Assembly (NCBI GenBank): GCA_913774715.1
Contig: CAJYHS010000204.1
Location: 1-64,000 of the forward strand
DNA: 64,000 nucleotides
Source: an uncultured Siphonobacter sp.
GTDB taxonomy: Bacteria > Bacteroidota > Bacteroidia > Cytophagales > Spirosomataceae
Reading direction: 5' to 3'
The translations under genes were made by a program, and so were the position numbers. Position 1 is the stretch's first letter, and each line of letters begins with the position of its first letter. Under the pieces are notes generated by a model. It was not told the origin of the DNA. It saw nothing but the letters and a program-made list of their open reading frames with translations, and made no database searches. This document shows positions 32,601-42,240 of this stretch, one piece after another.

Positions 32601-35600
32601 TTAATTCAAGCTCAACCGCAGCTGAATACCGCCCTGCGTTAACGCTCTTCGGTAGGAGTTCGATACCAGCGGATCGTTCACCGTCCGATCCAGATAGACC
32701 CGAACGTTCAGCTGACGGCTGGCATTGTAAGTAACGCTGGGGTTAAACTGGAAGAATACGTTACCTGCCGTGGGCGTAGTTTCACCTTCCAGCTTCCGAA
32801 TAACTACCCGCTGATCGCGGAAGGTTAGTCGGCAGTCAAAAGTTACGTCATTCTTCAATTTAATCTGGCGACCGCCGAAATTGAAGCGAATGTTCTGTTT
32901 CGTAAATCCGATCCGACCCGTCAGGTCTTTATTGCTTACTTCATTGACGGAAACGTTTGAAAGGTTCAGACCGACGTTGCGATCCTGATTATACTCCAGA
33001 CCACCGGAAATACCATCTTTAGTACGGAATTGCACGCCGACAAATGGAGCAAAGCGTTCCACAAATGAAATCACGCTCATTACGTAAACCGGCACGAACT
33101 GACCTTCGGCATTTACCCGGTCGGCGAAGGGATATAAAGGAGCATTCAAAGCAACAAACGCGGCATCGTATTCCAGAGAAGACACAAAGCTTCCGACGTT
33201 ATAGGTACTCGAATAGGAATGCGTAATCTGCACCTGTGAAAACCGTCGTTTGAACCAGGGAACATTCGTCAGACCGTTGTAATTCACCCGCCAGTTGGGC
33301 AATGGAATTTTATAGAAAGGCGAGAACTTTACCTTCTCCGGGCTCTTACCGGAATACGCCGCAAAGAAAGCCGGAATCAGTACATCCTGTGAATTCAGAT
33401 TGTACGAATCGCCCGCAGGGTTAGCTAGTCTCAAACGTTCCAGTAATAAATTCCGATAGTCTTTGAAGCGTTCGAAGTTCGCCGAGAAACTTTCCCGACT
33501 GGTCCGTTCAAAAGCCGTCATGAACGAAAGGTAACTCATGGAATAACTACCTGAACGCACGGGCGACTGGCTTTCAAAAGCTCCATTCACGGTGGCCGGA
33601 CGGAAAAACTCCTGATAGTTATCTGAGCGGTTATACCGTAGATCCATGAAAACTTTAAAATCCTTCCAGGGTTCCAGATCCGTCGTGGCTTCGAAACGTT
33701 TGGTTACTGATTGAACGAAAGGCTGATTCTGGACCGTACTTTTCGAAAGCCAGCCTTCTTCTGCTCCGCGATACCGAATATTTGCATTCTGGCTACCCAC
33801 AATAAAAGGCAGGCCCGGAACGCCGCTCCGATCACCCAGTAAGTAAGGTGTCGACATAAAGCCCGGGAGAATCGTTGATTCCTGCACAGCATACGTATAT
33901 CGAATCCCCCGAACGGTTAGTAATAATCGTGATACACTTTTCAGAAATCGGTTATTATCCTGTTCAACCTCATCAAAATCGCCAGGGCTCCGGGCAATGT
34001 CCCGACGGGGAGCACGCGGCGAATTCACCCAGCGTAAAGCTTTTACGCGGTTGTATAAAGCGACGAAATCAACCCGACCCGTTAATACCCGCTCCCGCTG
34101 ATTTTGAATGGTATTACCAAAAGGCGTACCCGTTGAATCGACGATTCCATAACTGTTGGCCTGGAATTTATAAGCTACGTTATATTGCAACTGAGCCGTC
34201 ATCCAGTCCGTTACCGGCGTTTTATTCAGAGGAATCTGCCAAGTATTCGTAATCCGCTGTTCGAAGTTCTTCATCCGCCCCAGACGTCGAAGGCTATTCA
34301 TTACTGAATCCCGCTTTTCCTGGGTATTAATGTCTCCATAAGGTTCGTCAATGATTGCCTGAGCCGTGGCATTATACTGAGCATTCCAGTTTTTCGAGAA
34401 GTTCCAGTTCAATCCGTACAAGCGATTGAATAACCAGTACTTTTCAAATAGAGGCGTTACCCCGTCAGTGGTTAACATAGGGTTACCCGCCGTTGATCCG
34501 GCCACCGCACTGCGGTATTGCGTCCGAATCAAACTACGATCCATATCCGCCCGGAGCGTAATACTGTTGGGGATAGGCGTAAAATTGAAGTCTTTGATTA
34601 ACTGAACAATATGACGCTCATTCTTCCATTTCTTAAACGGCTCCCAGGGTTTGGGGACGGTTGTGAATGCATAGGTAATGCCACCCCGCCGCGATAACTG
34701 CCGGTACTCAGCCATGGTAATATTCGAACGCACTGCATCTGAATAGGCATACGTAAACGAGAAGTTCTCAATGTCGTAGAAATGGGCTCTTCCGTTAGGA
34801 TTCATCCGAATTTTACGCACGTTCGAGAAGTTAATGGCCTTACGGGAATAGTTCTCTTCCACCATTTTTCGGTACGCTTCCCGTTGACTGGCCTCCATGG
34901 TACTCAGCGATAACTCCAATGGCATATCCGGGTCCAGCGGGTTAAAATGCGGACGGATATTCTGGCGATCTACACTGAAATAAAACGGAATCTGTAATCC
35001 CCATTTTTGCGGGAAAAATTTATCCAGATTTACGTTTGATGCCATACCCAGAGCCAGCGAGTTACTTTGAGAACGTTCGGATATGCGGGTTTCAACGCCT
35101 CCAAATCCATAGGTTTTTACGGCTCCGGTTAAAGTAACCGTGGCAAAATCGGCCAGTTTTATGTCGGCCCGGCCAATAGCGGCATAACCCGATTTCTGGT
35201 CAAAATCCGTCGCGTGGAACTCGTTCACCCATACGCAGAAGGATTTCGCCTGGCCATCGTCGGAGGTAGGATTCCGTACCCCCAGCATCAATACCTGCAC
35301 TGACGAAATATCGGGTGTACCGACAACGGTAATATTATACTTACCATCTTCCGAAGTCAGCGTAAATGGCGTAGCATTAGCGGCCCCCAAGCGATTTCGT
35401 TCGGATTTGACTCGCCTTAACTCATCAATGGGAAAGTCGAATTTATTATCTACGGGCCATACTAATGTAGGATCTGGGGCCCCCACGTTAATCGCCCCGG
35501 GATCGGTTGCTTTCAAATCCCGAACTTCGATTTCGTAATAGTTATCTTTGAAATCAGTTCCTAAACGAATGAATGTAGACGTTTTAGAGCTTTCATTCAT

Positions 35601-38600
35601 GGCATTTTCCATGTGAACCGACATCGTCAGTCGACGGTATTGATTCAGGTTATAGTTCACCAGCTTGTACGCCGCCCGCGAATCCCCGTCTCTTAAATCG
35701 GTCACACAAAGGCTTAAACCCTGCTCATTTAATTCGGCGTTGTTCAGCGTCATAATGTCACGATCACGCTCATAGCCGGGAGGAACCACGTAGGGAATTC
35801 GTCCAGCTTCCTTCGTTCCAGGACCGTTTTCTTCAATACTTACCGTCGATACCCGAAAATCCGCGTCATAAGGTTCAGGAACTTCATCCAAACCTTTGGC
35901 ATTCAGATCGTAATCGTATTTCCGATACTGGAAGCCCGTTAACTGAAACTGAGCGAACCGAAGTACGACGGGCTGCTCGAAATCAGTCATTACCATCCGC
36001 ATGAAACGAACGGACTTAAAACCATTAATCCCTCCTACCGAGCGGGTCGGTTTACGCACCTCCACCCGGAAAAGATACCATTTCGTGGTGGTGCCGTCCT
36101 GTTGGGTTACCGAAACTTCATCGACGATGTTATTACTTCCAATCTTCAATTCACCGGGTTTCAGAGGAATTTCGTATTCGTAATAACTTTCCGTTTCGTT
36201 GATGGTATTATCCACGTTCAAATCTTCTGAGTCGGGAAGACTGGAAGAAGAGGGCGTAATCTGTGATCCGGACGCTGTGTTGGCTGGAGAATTATTCTCC
36301 ATCCCCATGAAACGTTTGTACCGCTGCACAATCGACCAGTTATTCTGATCGGCTTCGGTGCTGAGGTAATAGCGAAAATCATCGTTCGAGGGATCTGACA
36401 GAATCTGATCCAGGGCGGTACCGGTTACCCGCGTCCGTACCTGATTCAGGTAGTTCCCGAAGAAAGTCTGCTCGGCGTTGTTACTTAACCCGTCCAGACC
36501 CACGTCCTGAGCGGCAATATTTTCGTTATCGAAGGCATTAATAACAAACTGCTGTTTGGGAGCTCGTCCCCATGCTGTTGAGTCTACATTGGCGGCCTGT
36601 CCGTTTACGGGCTGGCTACGCACTTCTCCAACGGGTAAGCCATTTTCAAAAGTGAAGCGACCATCCGGCACGACGTCTTCCGAGATATCTCCCAGGTGCA
36701 AGAGCAGTTTACCCCCCGTGGTGTTATTCTGATTAACTACCCCATCTTTTACGACGGCGTTGGTTCCTGACAGAAAAGGATCCATTACCCAGAATTCCAG
36801 CAATTCGATGTTTGAATTATCAAAGTCATTATCCGAAGTAATAGCCCGGGTAATGGCTCCAAAATTTTGTTTCGGGTTACGTAACAATCCTTCCGAAGTC
36901 AGGTCAGGGTTGTAGTTATACATCCCACGTTCAGCCGGGAAATAGGCCACATCCAGAATATTAAGCGGAAGGTTATAGTTTAACGTAGCTTTCCCTTTGA
37001 ACACCTCTTGAGGCATAAACTGGCGTTCGTATACGTTACTCAAATCCAGATTACCAGGTACCGTATTGTTAGCTAAGCCTCCCGTTCCGTAAATGGTCTG
37101 ATCGATGTTATAGACCGAAATCATCGCCCGGCGGTATGCATATTCCAGCGGATTTGCGGCAGTTCCCTTGGGAAATCCGTCGGGAGTAGCTCCCAGACGC
37201 CACTTGATGGACTGGCGGGTAAAATCGTAGATCGTTCGGCTGCCTTCAAAATCGTCAAGGTAACTCCGATTCCGGGAACGCGGTGTTACCCCCGGCAACA
37301 GCTGTGCATACTCTCCCGAGAAAGTAATACTGGACATTTCTTTGGTTTGCAAGAAAGGCAGTGCATCCAGAGCTTTGGTCAGCAGGGGAACGTCTTTCTT
37401 TAAATTGGCATCAAAACCAAACAGAAAGTTATTCACAGGTTCGTTACCCAAGGCGACCCGGGTGATATTTCCGGGCGTACTTTCCCGCAAACGCATGACC
37501 GTCGCTCCGATGTTAAAGTTGCGGTCGATGCGGTAATCAAAACGACCCGCCAAGAGCGTTCGTACCTGATTATTAAACAGGTCCGGCGTTTCCCAGCTAA
37601 TGGTAACATCTTTACCTGAATTCATCAACGATTCGTTCAGAATCCGAACACTGCCGGCCTCCACTACAAAGTCCGTTCCGGGATTTAAAGCTACGCCTCC
37701 GGCTGATACCTGTACCGTATTTTCGTCCACGCCAAAACCCAGCTGAATCTGAGCTCCGTTGGCTCCCTGATAGCTTCCAGAAATGTAAAATTTGTTTTTA
37801 TCCGTCTCCTGAGTAGCGTCAATCTGGGTGCCTCTGTATAGGGTGGTCTGTACGTATTTTTCTACCAGTGCTGGATTATCCGCACTCAACCGATTACGTA
37901 AGGTCGAACCGAAAGGCTCCAGCACGGGAAAGATGATCCGCCCATTTTTAGAATCTATGGTTACATCTTCCACGTAATCAAAATTTCCATCGGGCTGCAT
38001 GTCGCTCATCTGGTTCAGTTTATCCAGATTCATTACCTGCACCAGTGGAATTCCGGCAATATTACTTTCCTGAAGGGCGGGGTTATCTATCCCCGTAATG
38101 TCGTCTTTATAAATAACCCGAAGCTGAAAACCCTGTTTCTGAACGCTAACCGTTGTTCCGGTATATGTAGTTGTACTGGTATTGCTCGACTGCGTTTGCG
38201 TACTGAGGGAGTAGATGTTTTTCATCATCAGATCCCACATCGGTATATTCGTGTTGTTACGAATGGTCGACGACTTTAACAATTTCAGCACGATGACCTC
38301 ATCCTGCTGCCGGTTCTGGTAATCTTCGGTTAACTCGCCGACTTTGTAATTCCGACCCTGATAGGTGTATTCGTAAGCAACGGCAATGACTTCATCATTC
38401 CGCACGGGAGTCAATAAGGAGATATATCCCAGTTGCGGGTGAAACTTAAACTCACGTTCTCCGAGTTTCCGGGCTCCGCGTAAAATGTCAAAATCTACGC
38501 CCCGTGTATACGCACTGCCACTTAATTCGGAAACTACATTATCAATCTGACGAACAACCGTATTCTGAGATACATTCTGGAACAGACCGTTAACGTCATT

Positions 38601-39848
38601 GTTGGCCGGAGAGCTGACAGAACCCGAAATGGGCTGCACTAGCGGAGAAGTTCTATTATAGGGATTTCCTTCGCCAATATCCGTCAGACCAACTAGATTG
38701 CGGAGCGTCTCCGTGCTTTGAGAACGGTTGGTTACGTATACCTCTACCCGAGTAACAGTTACTCCCGACGTTATCATGGGTAACTGCTGGAGCGACCGTT
38801 CGTAGTTATTCCGGAAAAAATGATTCAGGAAAAAGTGTCGGTTTTCGTCGTATAAATCCTGTCGGATGCTAAACGCACGGTTCTGAGCCCCATTTTTCAG
38901 CGTGATACTCTGCCGCTTGGATCGTTGCTGAGCGGCCACAATGTTTACATCCAGCTTACCAAACCGCAAAGCTACGTTGGCACCAAAGAGGTTTTCAACG
39001 CTGGGAATTAGCTGGCTATTGGTTCGAAAACTGGTATTCCCCGCTTCTACCCGCTGGATAATATCTTCTTCCTGATTCCGGAAACCCAGCTTTAGTTTAT
39101 TTTCAAAATTGAAAGCGGCTTTGGTATCGAAATTGGTATTTAGGTTAAGCTTATCGCCAATTTTTCCGGCAAAGTTTACCGCAATCTGTTCATTGAAAAT
39201 GAAGTTACCCGTTCGACGCTGTCGCACAGGAATAGCGGGATTGTCGGTGTTTTGGTGTAAATAACCAAAATCCAACATTACAGAGCCATTGGGGAGGAAA
39301 TCAATGATGTTCGAACCAAAAATCTTATCCAGTGAAGGATCCGTCATTTTGATTTTTGGGAAAAGCCCACGCCCGGAAATTTCACTCTTCCCGTCCGAAC
39401 GGGCAGCGTATTCCCGAATCAGATCCCGATAAGAGGCATCATTCTGAATTCGCAGGTATTCTTCCAGCGAAATGGCTTCGCCGGGTCGGTAGGGTAAATT
39501 CAGATCGCCTACTTTGAACTGATCATCGACAACGATTCTCTGGCTGTTGGGATCGTATCTGAACTGCGTCTGTAAGGTTTTAGGATCTTGGGGTACTAAC
39601 GGTGATTGCGGCAAACGATAACTAAATCGGCTGCCTAATCGGTCGGGTACTTTTAGATAAGGTCGTCGGCCGGTTTTGGTACGGTATAGTGTATCCTGCT
39701 GGACAGAATCGGGGCGAACAACCTGACCTTTTGCGGTTAGAAATGTTGTTCCAATCAAAAAGAAAGCCCTTAAAAGTCCGGGAACCGTAATCCATCGCCT
39801 CCGCCGGGAATAATCTCCTGACTTTCGAACGGGTTGGAAAATTCGCAT
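32601..39848 (-). CDS. sprA: SprA, translocon of the Type 9 secretion system
   Basis: The 2415-residue protein has the length (about 2300-2500) and sequence of SprA/Sov, the giant outer-membrane barrel through which T9SS cargo leaves. After an N-terminal basic stretch and a signal-like segment (GLLRAFFLIGTTFLTAKGQ) come family segments such as NGSVMLDFGYLHQNTDNP, LNTNFDTKAAFNFENKL, AVAYEYTYQGRNYKVGEL, RSYLDDFEGSRT, and a C-terminal barrel ending GIQLRLSLN. The frame is uninterrupted. It is needed for secretion of adhesins, enzymes and gliding proteins. It lies downstream of ruvA, which I recall as a common order in Bacteroidota. A T9SS-sorted protein is encoded at the right edge of the window. 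Confidence 0.97.
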   Translation of the reverse strand: MRIFQPVRKSGDYSRRRRWITVPGLLRAFFLIGTTFLTAKGQVVRPDSVQQDTLYRTKTGRRPYLKVPDRLGSRFSYRLPQSPLVPQDPKTLQTQFRYDPNSQRIVVDDQFKVGDLNLPYRPGEAISLEEYLRIQNDASYRDLIREYAARSDGKSEISGRGLFPKIKMTDPSLDKIFGSNIIDFLPNGSVMLDFGYLHQNTDNPAIPVRQRRTGNFIFNEQIAVNFAGKIGDKLNLNTNFDTKAAFNFENKLKLGFRNQEEDIIQRVEAGNTSFRTNSQLIPSVENLFGANVALRFGKLDVNIVAAQQRSKRQSITLKNGAQNRAFSIRQDLYDENRHFFLNHFFRNNYERSLQQLPMITSGVTVTRVEVYVTNRSQSTETLRNLVGLTDIGEGNPYNRTSPLVQPISGSVSSPANNDVNGLFQNVSQNTVVRQIDNVVSELSGSAYTRGVDFDILRGARKLGEREFKFHPQLGYISLLTPVRNDEVIAVAYEYTYQGRNYKVGELTEDYQNRQQDEVIVLKLLKSSTIRNNTNIPMWDLMMKNIYSLSTQTQSSNTSTTTYTGTTVSVQKQGFQLRVIYKDDITGIDNPALQESNIAGIPLVQVMNLDKLNQMSDMQPDGNFDYVEDVTIDSKNGRIIFPVLEPFGSTLRNRLSADNPALVEKYVQTTLYRGTQIDATQETDKNKFYISGSYQGANGAQIQLGFGVDENTVQVSAGGVALNPGTDFVVEAGSVRILNESLMNSGKDVTISWETPDLFNNQVRTLLAGRFDYRIDRNFNIGATVMRLRESTPGNITRVALGNEPVNNFLFGFDANLKKDVPLLTKALDALPFLQTKEMSSITFSGEYAQLLPGVTPRSRNRSYLDDFEGSRTIYDFTRQSIKWRLGATPDGFPKGTAANPLEYAYRRAMISVYNIDQTIYGTGGLANNTVPGNLDLSNVYERQFMPQEVFKGKATLNYNLPLNILDVAYFPAERGMYNYNPDLTSEGLLRNPKQNFGAITRAITSDNDFDNSNIELLEFWVMDPFLSGTNAVVKDGVVNQNNTTGGKLLLHLGDISEDVVPDGRFTFENGLPVGEVRSQPVNGQAANVDSTAWGRAPKQQFVINAFDNENIAAQDVGLDGLSNNAEQTFFGNYLNQVRTRVTGTALDQILSDPSNDDFRYYLSTEADQNNWSIVQRYKRFMGMENNSPANTASGSQITPSSSSLPDSEDLNVDNTINETESYYEYEIPLKPGELKIGSNNIVDEVSVTQQDGTTTKWYLFRVEVRKPTRSVGGINGFKSVRFMRMVMTDFEQPVVLRFAQFQLTGFQYRKYDYDLNAKGLDEVPEPYDADFRVSTVSIEENGPGTKEAGRIPYVVPPGYERDRDIMTLNNAELNEQGLSLCVTDLRDGDSRAAYKLVNYNLNQYRRLTMSVHMENAMNESSKTSTFIRLGTDFKDNYYEIEVRDLKATDPGAINVGAPDPTLVWPVDNKFDFPIDELRRVKSERNRLGAANATPFTLTSEDGKYNITVVGTPDISSVQVLMLGVRNPTSDDGQAKSFCVWVNEFHATDFDQKSGYAAIGRADIKLADFATVTLTGAVKTYGFGGVETRISERSQSNSLALGMASNVNLDKFFPQKWGLQIPFYFSVDRQNIRPHFNPLDPDMPLELSLSTMEASQREAYRKMVEENYSRKAINFSNVRKIRMNPNGRAHFYDIENFSFTYAYSDAVRSNITMAEYRQLSRRGGITYAFTTVPKPWEPFKKWKNERHIVQLIKDFNFTPIPNSITLRADMDRSLIRTQYRSAVAGSTAGNPMLTTDGVTPLFEKYWLFNRLYGLNWNFSKNWNAQYNATAQAIIDEPYGDINTQEKRDSVMNSLRRLGRMKNFEQRITNTWQIPLNKTPVTDWMTAQLQYNVAYKFQANSYGIVDSTGTPFGNTIQNQRERVLTGRVDFVALYNRVKALRWVNSPRAPRRDIARSPGDFDEVEQDNNRFLKSVSRLLLTVRGIRYTYAVQESTILPGFMSTPYLLGDRSGVPGLPFIVGSQNANIRYRGAEEGWLSKSTVQNQPFVQSVTKRFEATTDLEPWKDFKVFMDLRYNRSDNYQEFFRPATVNGAFESQSPVRSGSYSMSYLSFMTAFERTSRESFSANFERFKDYRNLLLERLRLANPAGDSYNLNSQDVLIPAFFAAYSGKSPEKVKFSPFYKIPLPNWRVNYNGLTNVPWFKRRFSQVQITHSYSSTYNVGSFVSSLEYDAAFVALNAPLYPFADRVNAEGQFVPVYVMSVISFVERFAPFVGVQFRTKDGISGGLEYNQDRNVGLNLSNVSVNEVSNKDLTGRIGFTKQNIRFNFGGRQIKLKNDVTFDCRLTFRDQRVVIRKLEGETTPTAGNVFFQFNPSVTYNASRQLNVRVYLDRTVNDPLVSNSYRRALTQGGIQLRLSLN

Positions 39849-39954
39849 TGTTAGGTATAAGGTCCTATATAAAATCGGGGTCAGTACGTGTTAACTTCTA
39901 AGAAACAAATGGTTGTTACCGCATCCTAAACGGCGAAAGTAAAAGTAAAATTGC

Positions 39955-39981
39955 AAAAAAAAGTGGGATCGTCTCCCACTT
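39955..39981 (-). terminator. Terminator of ruvA
   Basis: AAGTGGGA and TCCCACTT form an 8-bp stem; on the minus strand eight T residues follow. It separates ruvA from sprA. Confidence 0.8.
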
Positions 39982-40015
39982 GTTCATAATTAAGAAATGG
40001 TAATCACCAGAAATG

Positions 40016-40609
40016 TTATCGCAGTGATAATTTGATTAATTCTTCCACGGAAATGTCTGGCTGTTTTTTCAGAATTGTATCCACTGATTTTTCCGCAACG
40101 GGCCGGGGAATTCCCATTACAATCAGGGCTGAAATAGCATCCGTACGAGCCGCAGAATTGGGTCCCAGAAAAAGATTTGTGGTCATACTTCCTGAAGCCA
40201 GGTGATCTTTCTTAAGCTTGTCTTTCAACTCCAGAATAACCCGCTGAGCCGTTTTGGCTCCGATGCCTTTAATGCCTTGAATCACGCGTAAATCTTCTGT
40301 AATAATAGCCTGCCGAATTTCTACTGAAGAAAGTGAGGACAGCATTACCAAGGCCGTATTAGGGCCAATGCCGGAAACACTGACCAGATCCAGAAATAAC
40401 TGCTTCTCCGTGATTTCCCGAAACCCAAACAAAATATGGGCATCTTCCCGAATGTTCAGAAAAGTAAACAGACGACATTTTTCATTTACCTCGGGTAAGG
40501 TCGAGAACGTTTGCAGGGAAATGCGAACTTCATAACCTACTCCCTGTACATCAATAATAACGTAAGCGGGTTCTTTAAAAGTTAGTTTTCCATCTAGGTA
40601 AGCAATCAT
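40016..40609 (-). CDS. ruvA: Holliday junction branch migration protein RuvA
   Basis: Starting at ATG 40609 gives 197 residues and the standard RuvA N-terminus MIAYLDGKLTFKEPAYVIID; the frame extends 15 codons further but without family similarity. Domain I (OB fold) is followed by the helix-hairpin-helix motifs in VSGIGPNTALVMLSS and IKGIGAKTAQRVILELKDKL. A short linker and the C-terminal RuvB-binding domain (AISALIVMGIPRPVAEKSV) complete it. RuvA binds four-way junctions and loads RuvB. ruvB and ruvC are not in the window, which is common in Bacteroidota. Confidence 0.96.
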   Translation of the reverse strand: MIAYLDGKLTFKEPAYVIIDVQGVGYEVRISLQTFSTLPEVNEKCRLFTFLNIREDAHILFGFREITEKQLFLDLVSVSGIGPNTALVMLSSLSSVEIRQAIITEDLRVIQGIKGIGAKTAQRVILELKDKLKKDHLASGSMTTNLFLGPNSAARTDAISALIVMGIPRPVAEKSVDTILKKQPDISVEELIKLSLR

Positions 40610-40629
40610 GGCAGGGCGTGTATAGGGAA

Positions 40630-40660
40630 CGAAAGGTGAGCCTTTCTGACTCACCTTTCG
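40630..40660 (-). terminator. Possible terminator between the LysM gene and ruvA
   Basis: CGAAAGGTGAG and CTCACCTTTCG form an 11-bp stem, but only a short T run follows on the minus strand, so read-through into ruvA is possible. Confidence 0.5.
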
Positions 40661-40666
40661 CTGGTT

Positions 40667-42100
40667 TTAAATCACAATTAACTTCTGGCCGGGTTTTACA
40701 TCATTCCCTTTAATACCATTCAGTTTTTTCAATTTGTCAATGGAAATACCACCGTACCGTTGTGAGATCTTCCAGAGTGAATCTCCGGGCTGAACGGTGT
40801 GATATTTACGAACTTTATTCAGACGTTCTTCACGCGAAGGCTTCGTCGTATTTTTTGCTAAAGTAACGGTCGGCTGTGTGCTTACTTCGACTTGCTTGTA
40901 AATTACCAGTGCCTGTCCGGGGTGAATTTTACTGTGACGACCCAAACGATTCCAGGCCTTCAGTTGTGAATCGGCAACGTGATACTTACGAGCAATGGAA
41001 AACAGTGACTCTCCCCGGCGAACTTTATGCGAAACCCGCTTGGACTGAATGCTTACTTTCGCATCTCCTTCCTGCTCTTCGTCACCTTCGTTATTCGCAT
41101 TGGAAGCCAGCATGGTACGCTCGGCCCAAGGAGATAACGTTGCTGAAGACATTACTTCCTGACGGTGAGCATAGAAATGCTTCAGCTCCTCTTTAGGCAG
41201 GCGGATGGGATACCGACGGGTATCTTCTGGTAAAACATCAGTCAGAATCTGCGGATTCAGTTGTCTGAATTTATCGTAAGAAAACTGACCCGCAGTAGCC
41301 AGCATTTTCAGATTAATGTAAGAATTGACGTGAATCGTATCAAAAGCAGCAATTGAGCGAACCGTATCAGGCTTGATGCCATGATCTGCGGCATAATGCA
41401 TCATGTAAACAATCGCCGCGTATTGAGGCACATACCCCCGCGTTTCTTTATGCAGATAAGGATACACATCCCAATAGCTACTCTTACCCGAACGACGAAC
41501 CGCCCGCGAAACATTGCCCGGACCGCTGTTATAAGACGCCAGCATCATTTCCCAGTCGTTATTAAAAATCCGACCGAGTTGCAAGAAATACTTACAGGCC
41601 GCTTCGGTAGCCTTGTAAGGGTCAAAGCGTTCGTCTACGTATTTGTCAATGCGTAATTTAAAGTCAATACGACCCGTGCTGGGCATAAACTGCCATAAGC
41701 CACCGGCTCCCGCGTGTGAGATAATCTTAGGGTCCAGCCGTGATTCAATCAGGGAAAGGTACTTCAGCTCATCGGGTAACCCGTATTGAGCCAGGTATTT
41801 TTCAAAAATGGGGAAAAACAAGGCTTTTCGTTCCAGCATTTCCTTCACGAAAGAAGGCTTCCGAAACGTGAAGAACTCCACGTACTGGTGAGTTACATCG
41901 TTGTGATTCAGAGGAATTTCTTTCTGTAATTTGGTCATTCGTTCGTGAACGAGCTGATAGTCAACTCGTGGCACGGAATCTTTAGTAACCGTAACAGAAG
42001 CAGTACTCATTTGCGTCGAATCGGTCTGTGCTCCTACGGAACAAATCGAAAATGAGGCAATCGCTGCCGCAACGGTCAGGATTCGAATTGGTCTCATCAT
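40667..42100 (-). CDS. Membrane-bound lytic murein transglycosylase D-like, with two LysM domains
   Basis: ATG 42100 places the start directly before a signal peptide (MMRPIRILTVAAAIASFSICSVGAQ), giving about 477 residues; the frame is open to 42154. The SLT domain contains LSLIESRLDPKIISHAGAGGLWQFMPSTGR, with the catalytic glutamate in IESR, and MLASYNSGPGNVSRA. Two C-terminal LysM repeats follow: HKVRRGESLFSIARKYHV and HTVQPGDSLWKISQRYGG. It cleaves peptidoglycan glycan strands in the periplasm. The plan is that of MltD. It lies between gatA and ruvA in a same-strand block. Confidence 0.93.
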   Translation of the reverse strand: MMRPIRILTVAAAIASFSICSVGAQTDSTQMSTASVTVTKDSVPRVDYQLVHERMTKLQKEIPLNHNDVTHQYVEFFTFRKPSFVKEMLERKALFFPIFEKYLAQYGLPDELKYLSLIESRLDPKIISHAGAGGLWQFMPSTGRIDFKLRIDKYVDERFDPYKATEAACKYFLQLGRIFNNDWEMMLASYNSGPGNVSRAVRRSGKSSYWDVYPYLHKETRGYVPQYAAIVYMMHYAADHGIKPDTVRSIAAFDTIHVNSYINLKMLATAGQFSYDKFRQLNPQILTDVLPEDTRRYPIRLPKEELKHFYAHRQEVMSSATLSPWAERTMLASNANNEGDEEQEGDAKVSIQSKRVSHKVRRGESLFSIARKYHVADSQLKAWNRLGRHSKIHPGQALVIYKQVEVSTQPTVTLAKNTTKPSREERLNKVRKYHTVQPGDSLWKISQRYGGISIDKLKKLNGIKGNDVKPGQKLIVI

Positions 42101-42188
42101 TGAGAGTTTGTTGTTAGGTGATACCGGAGTTTCCTCGCGAAACTCACAGGACATACTTTATTCGATCAGTGGGGCAGAAGGATGTTCA

Positions 42189-42216
42189 TTATTGCCCTTC
42201 TTTCAAAAAGCAATAA
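42189..42216 (-). terminator. Weak hairpin after gatA
   Basis: TTATTGC and GCAATAA form a 7-bp stem around a CTT/AAAAAG-containing loop; no long T run follows on the minus strand. Confidence 0.3.
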
Positions 42217-42240
42217 CTTTACTATTCATTCGGTTGATTG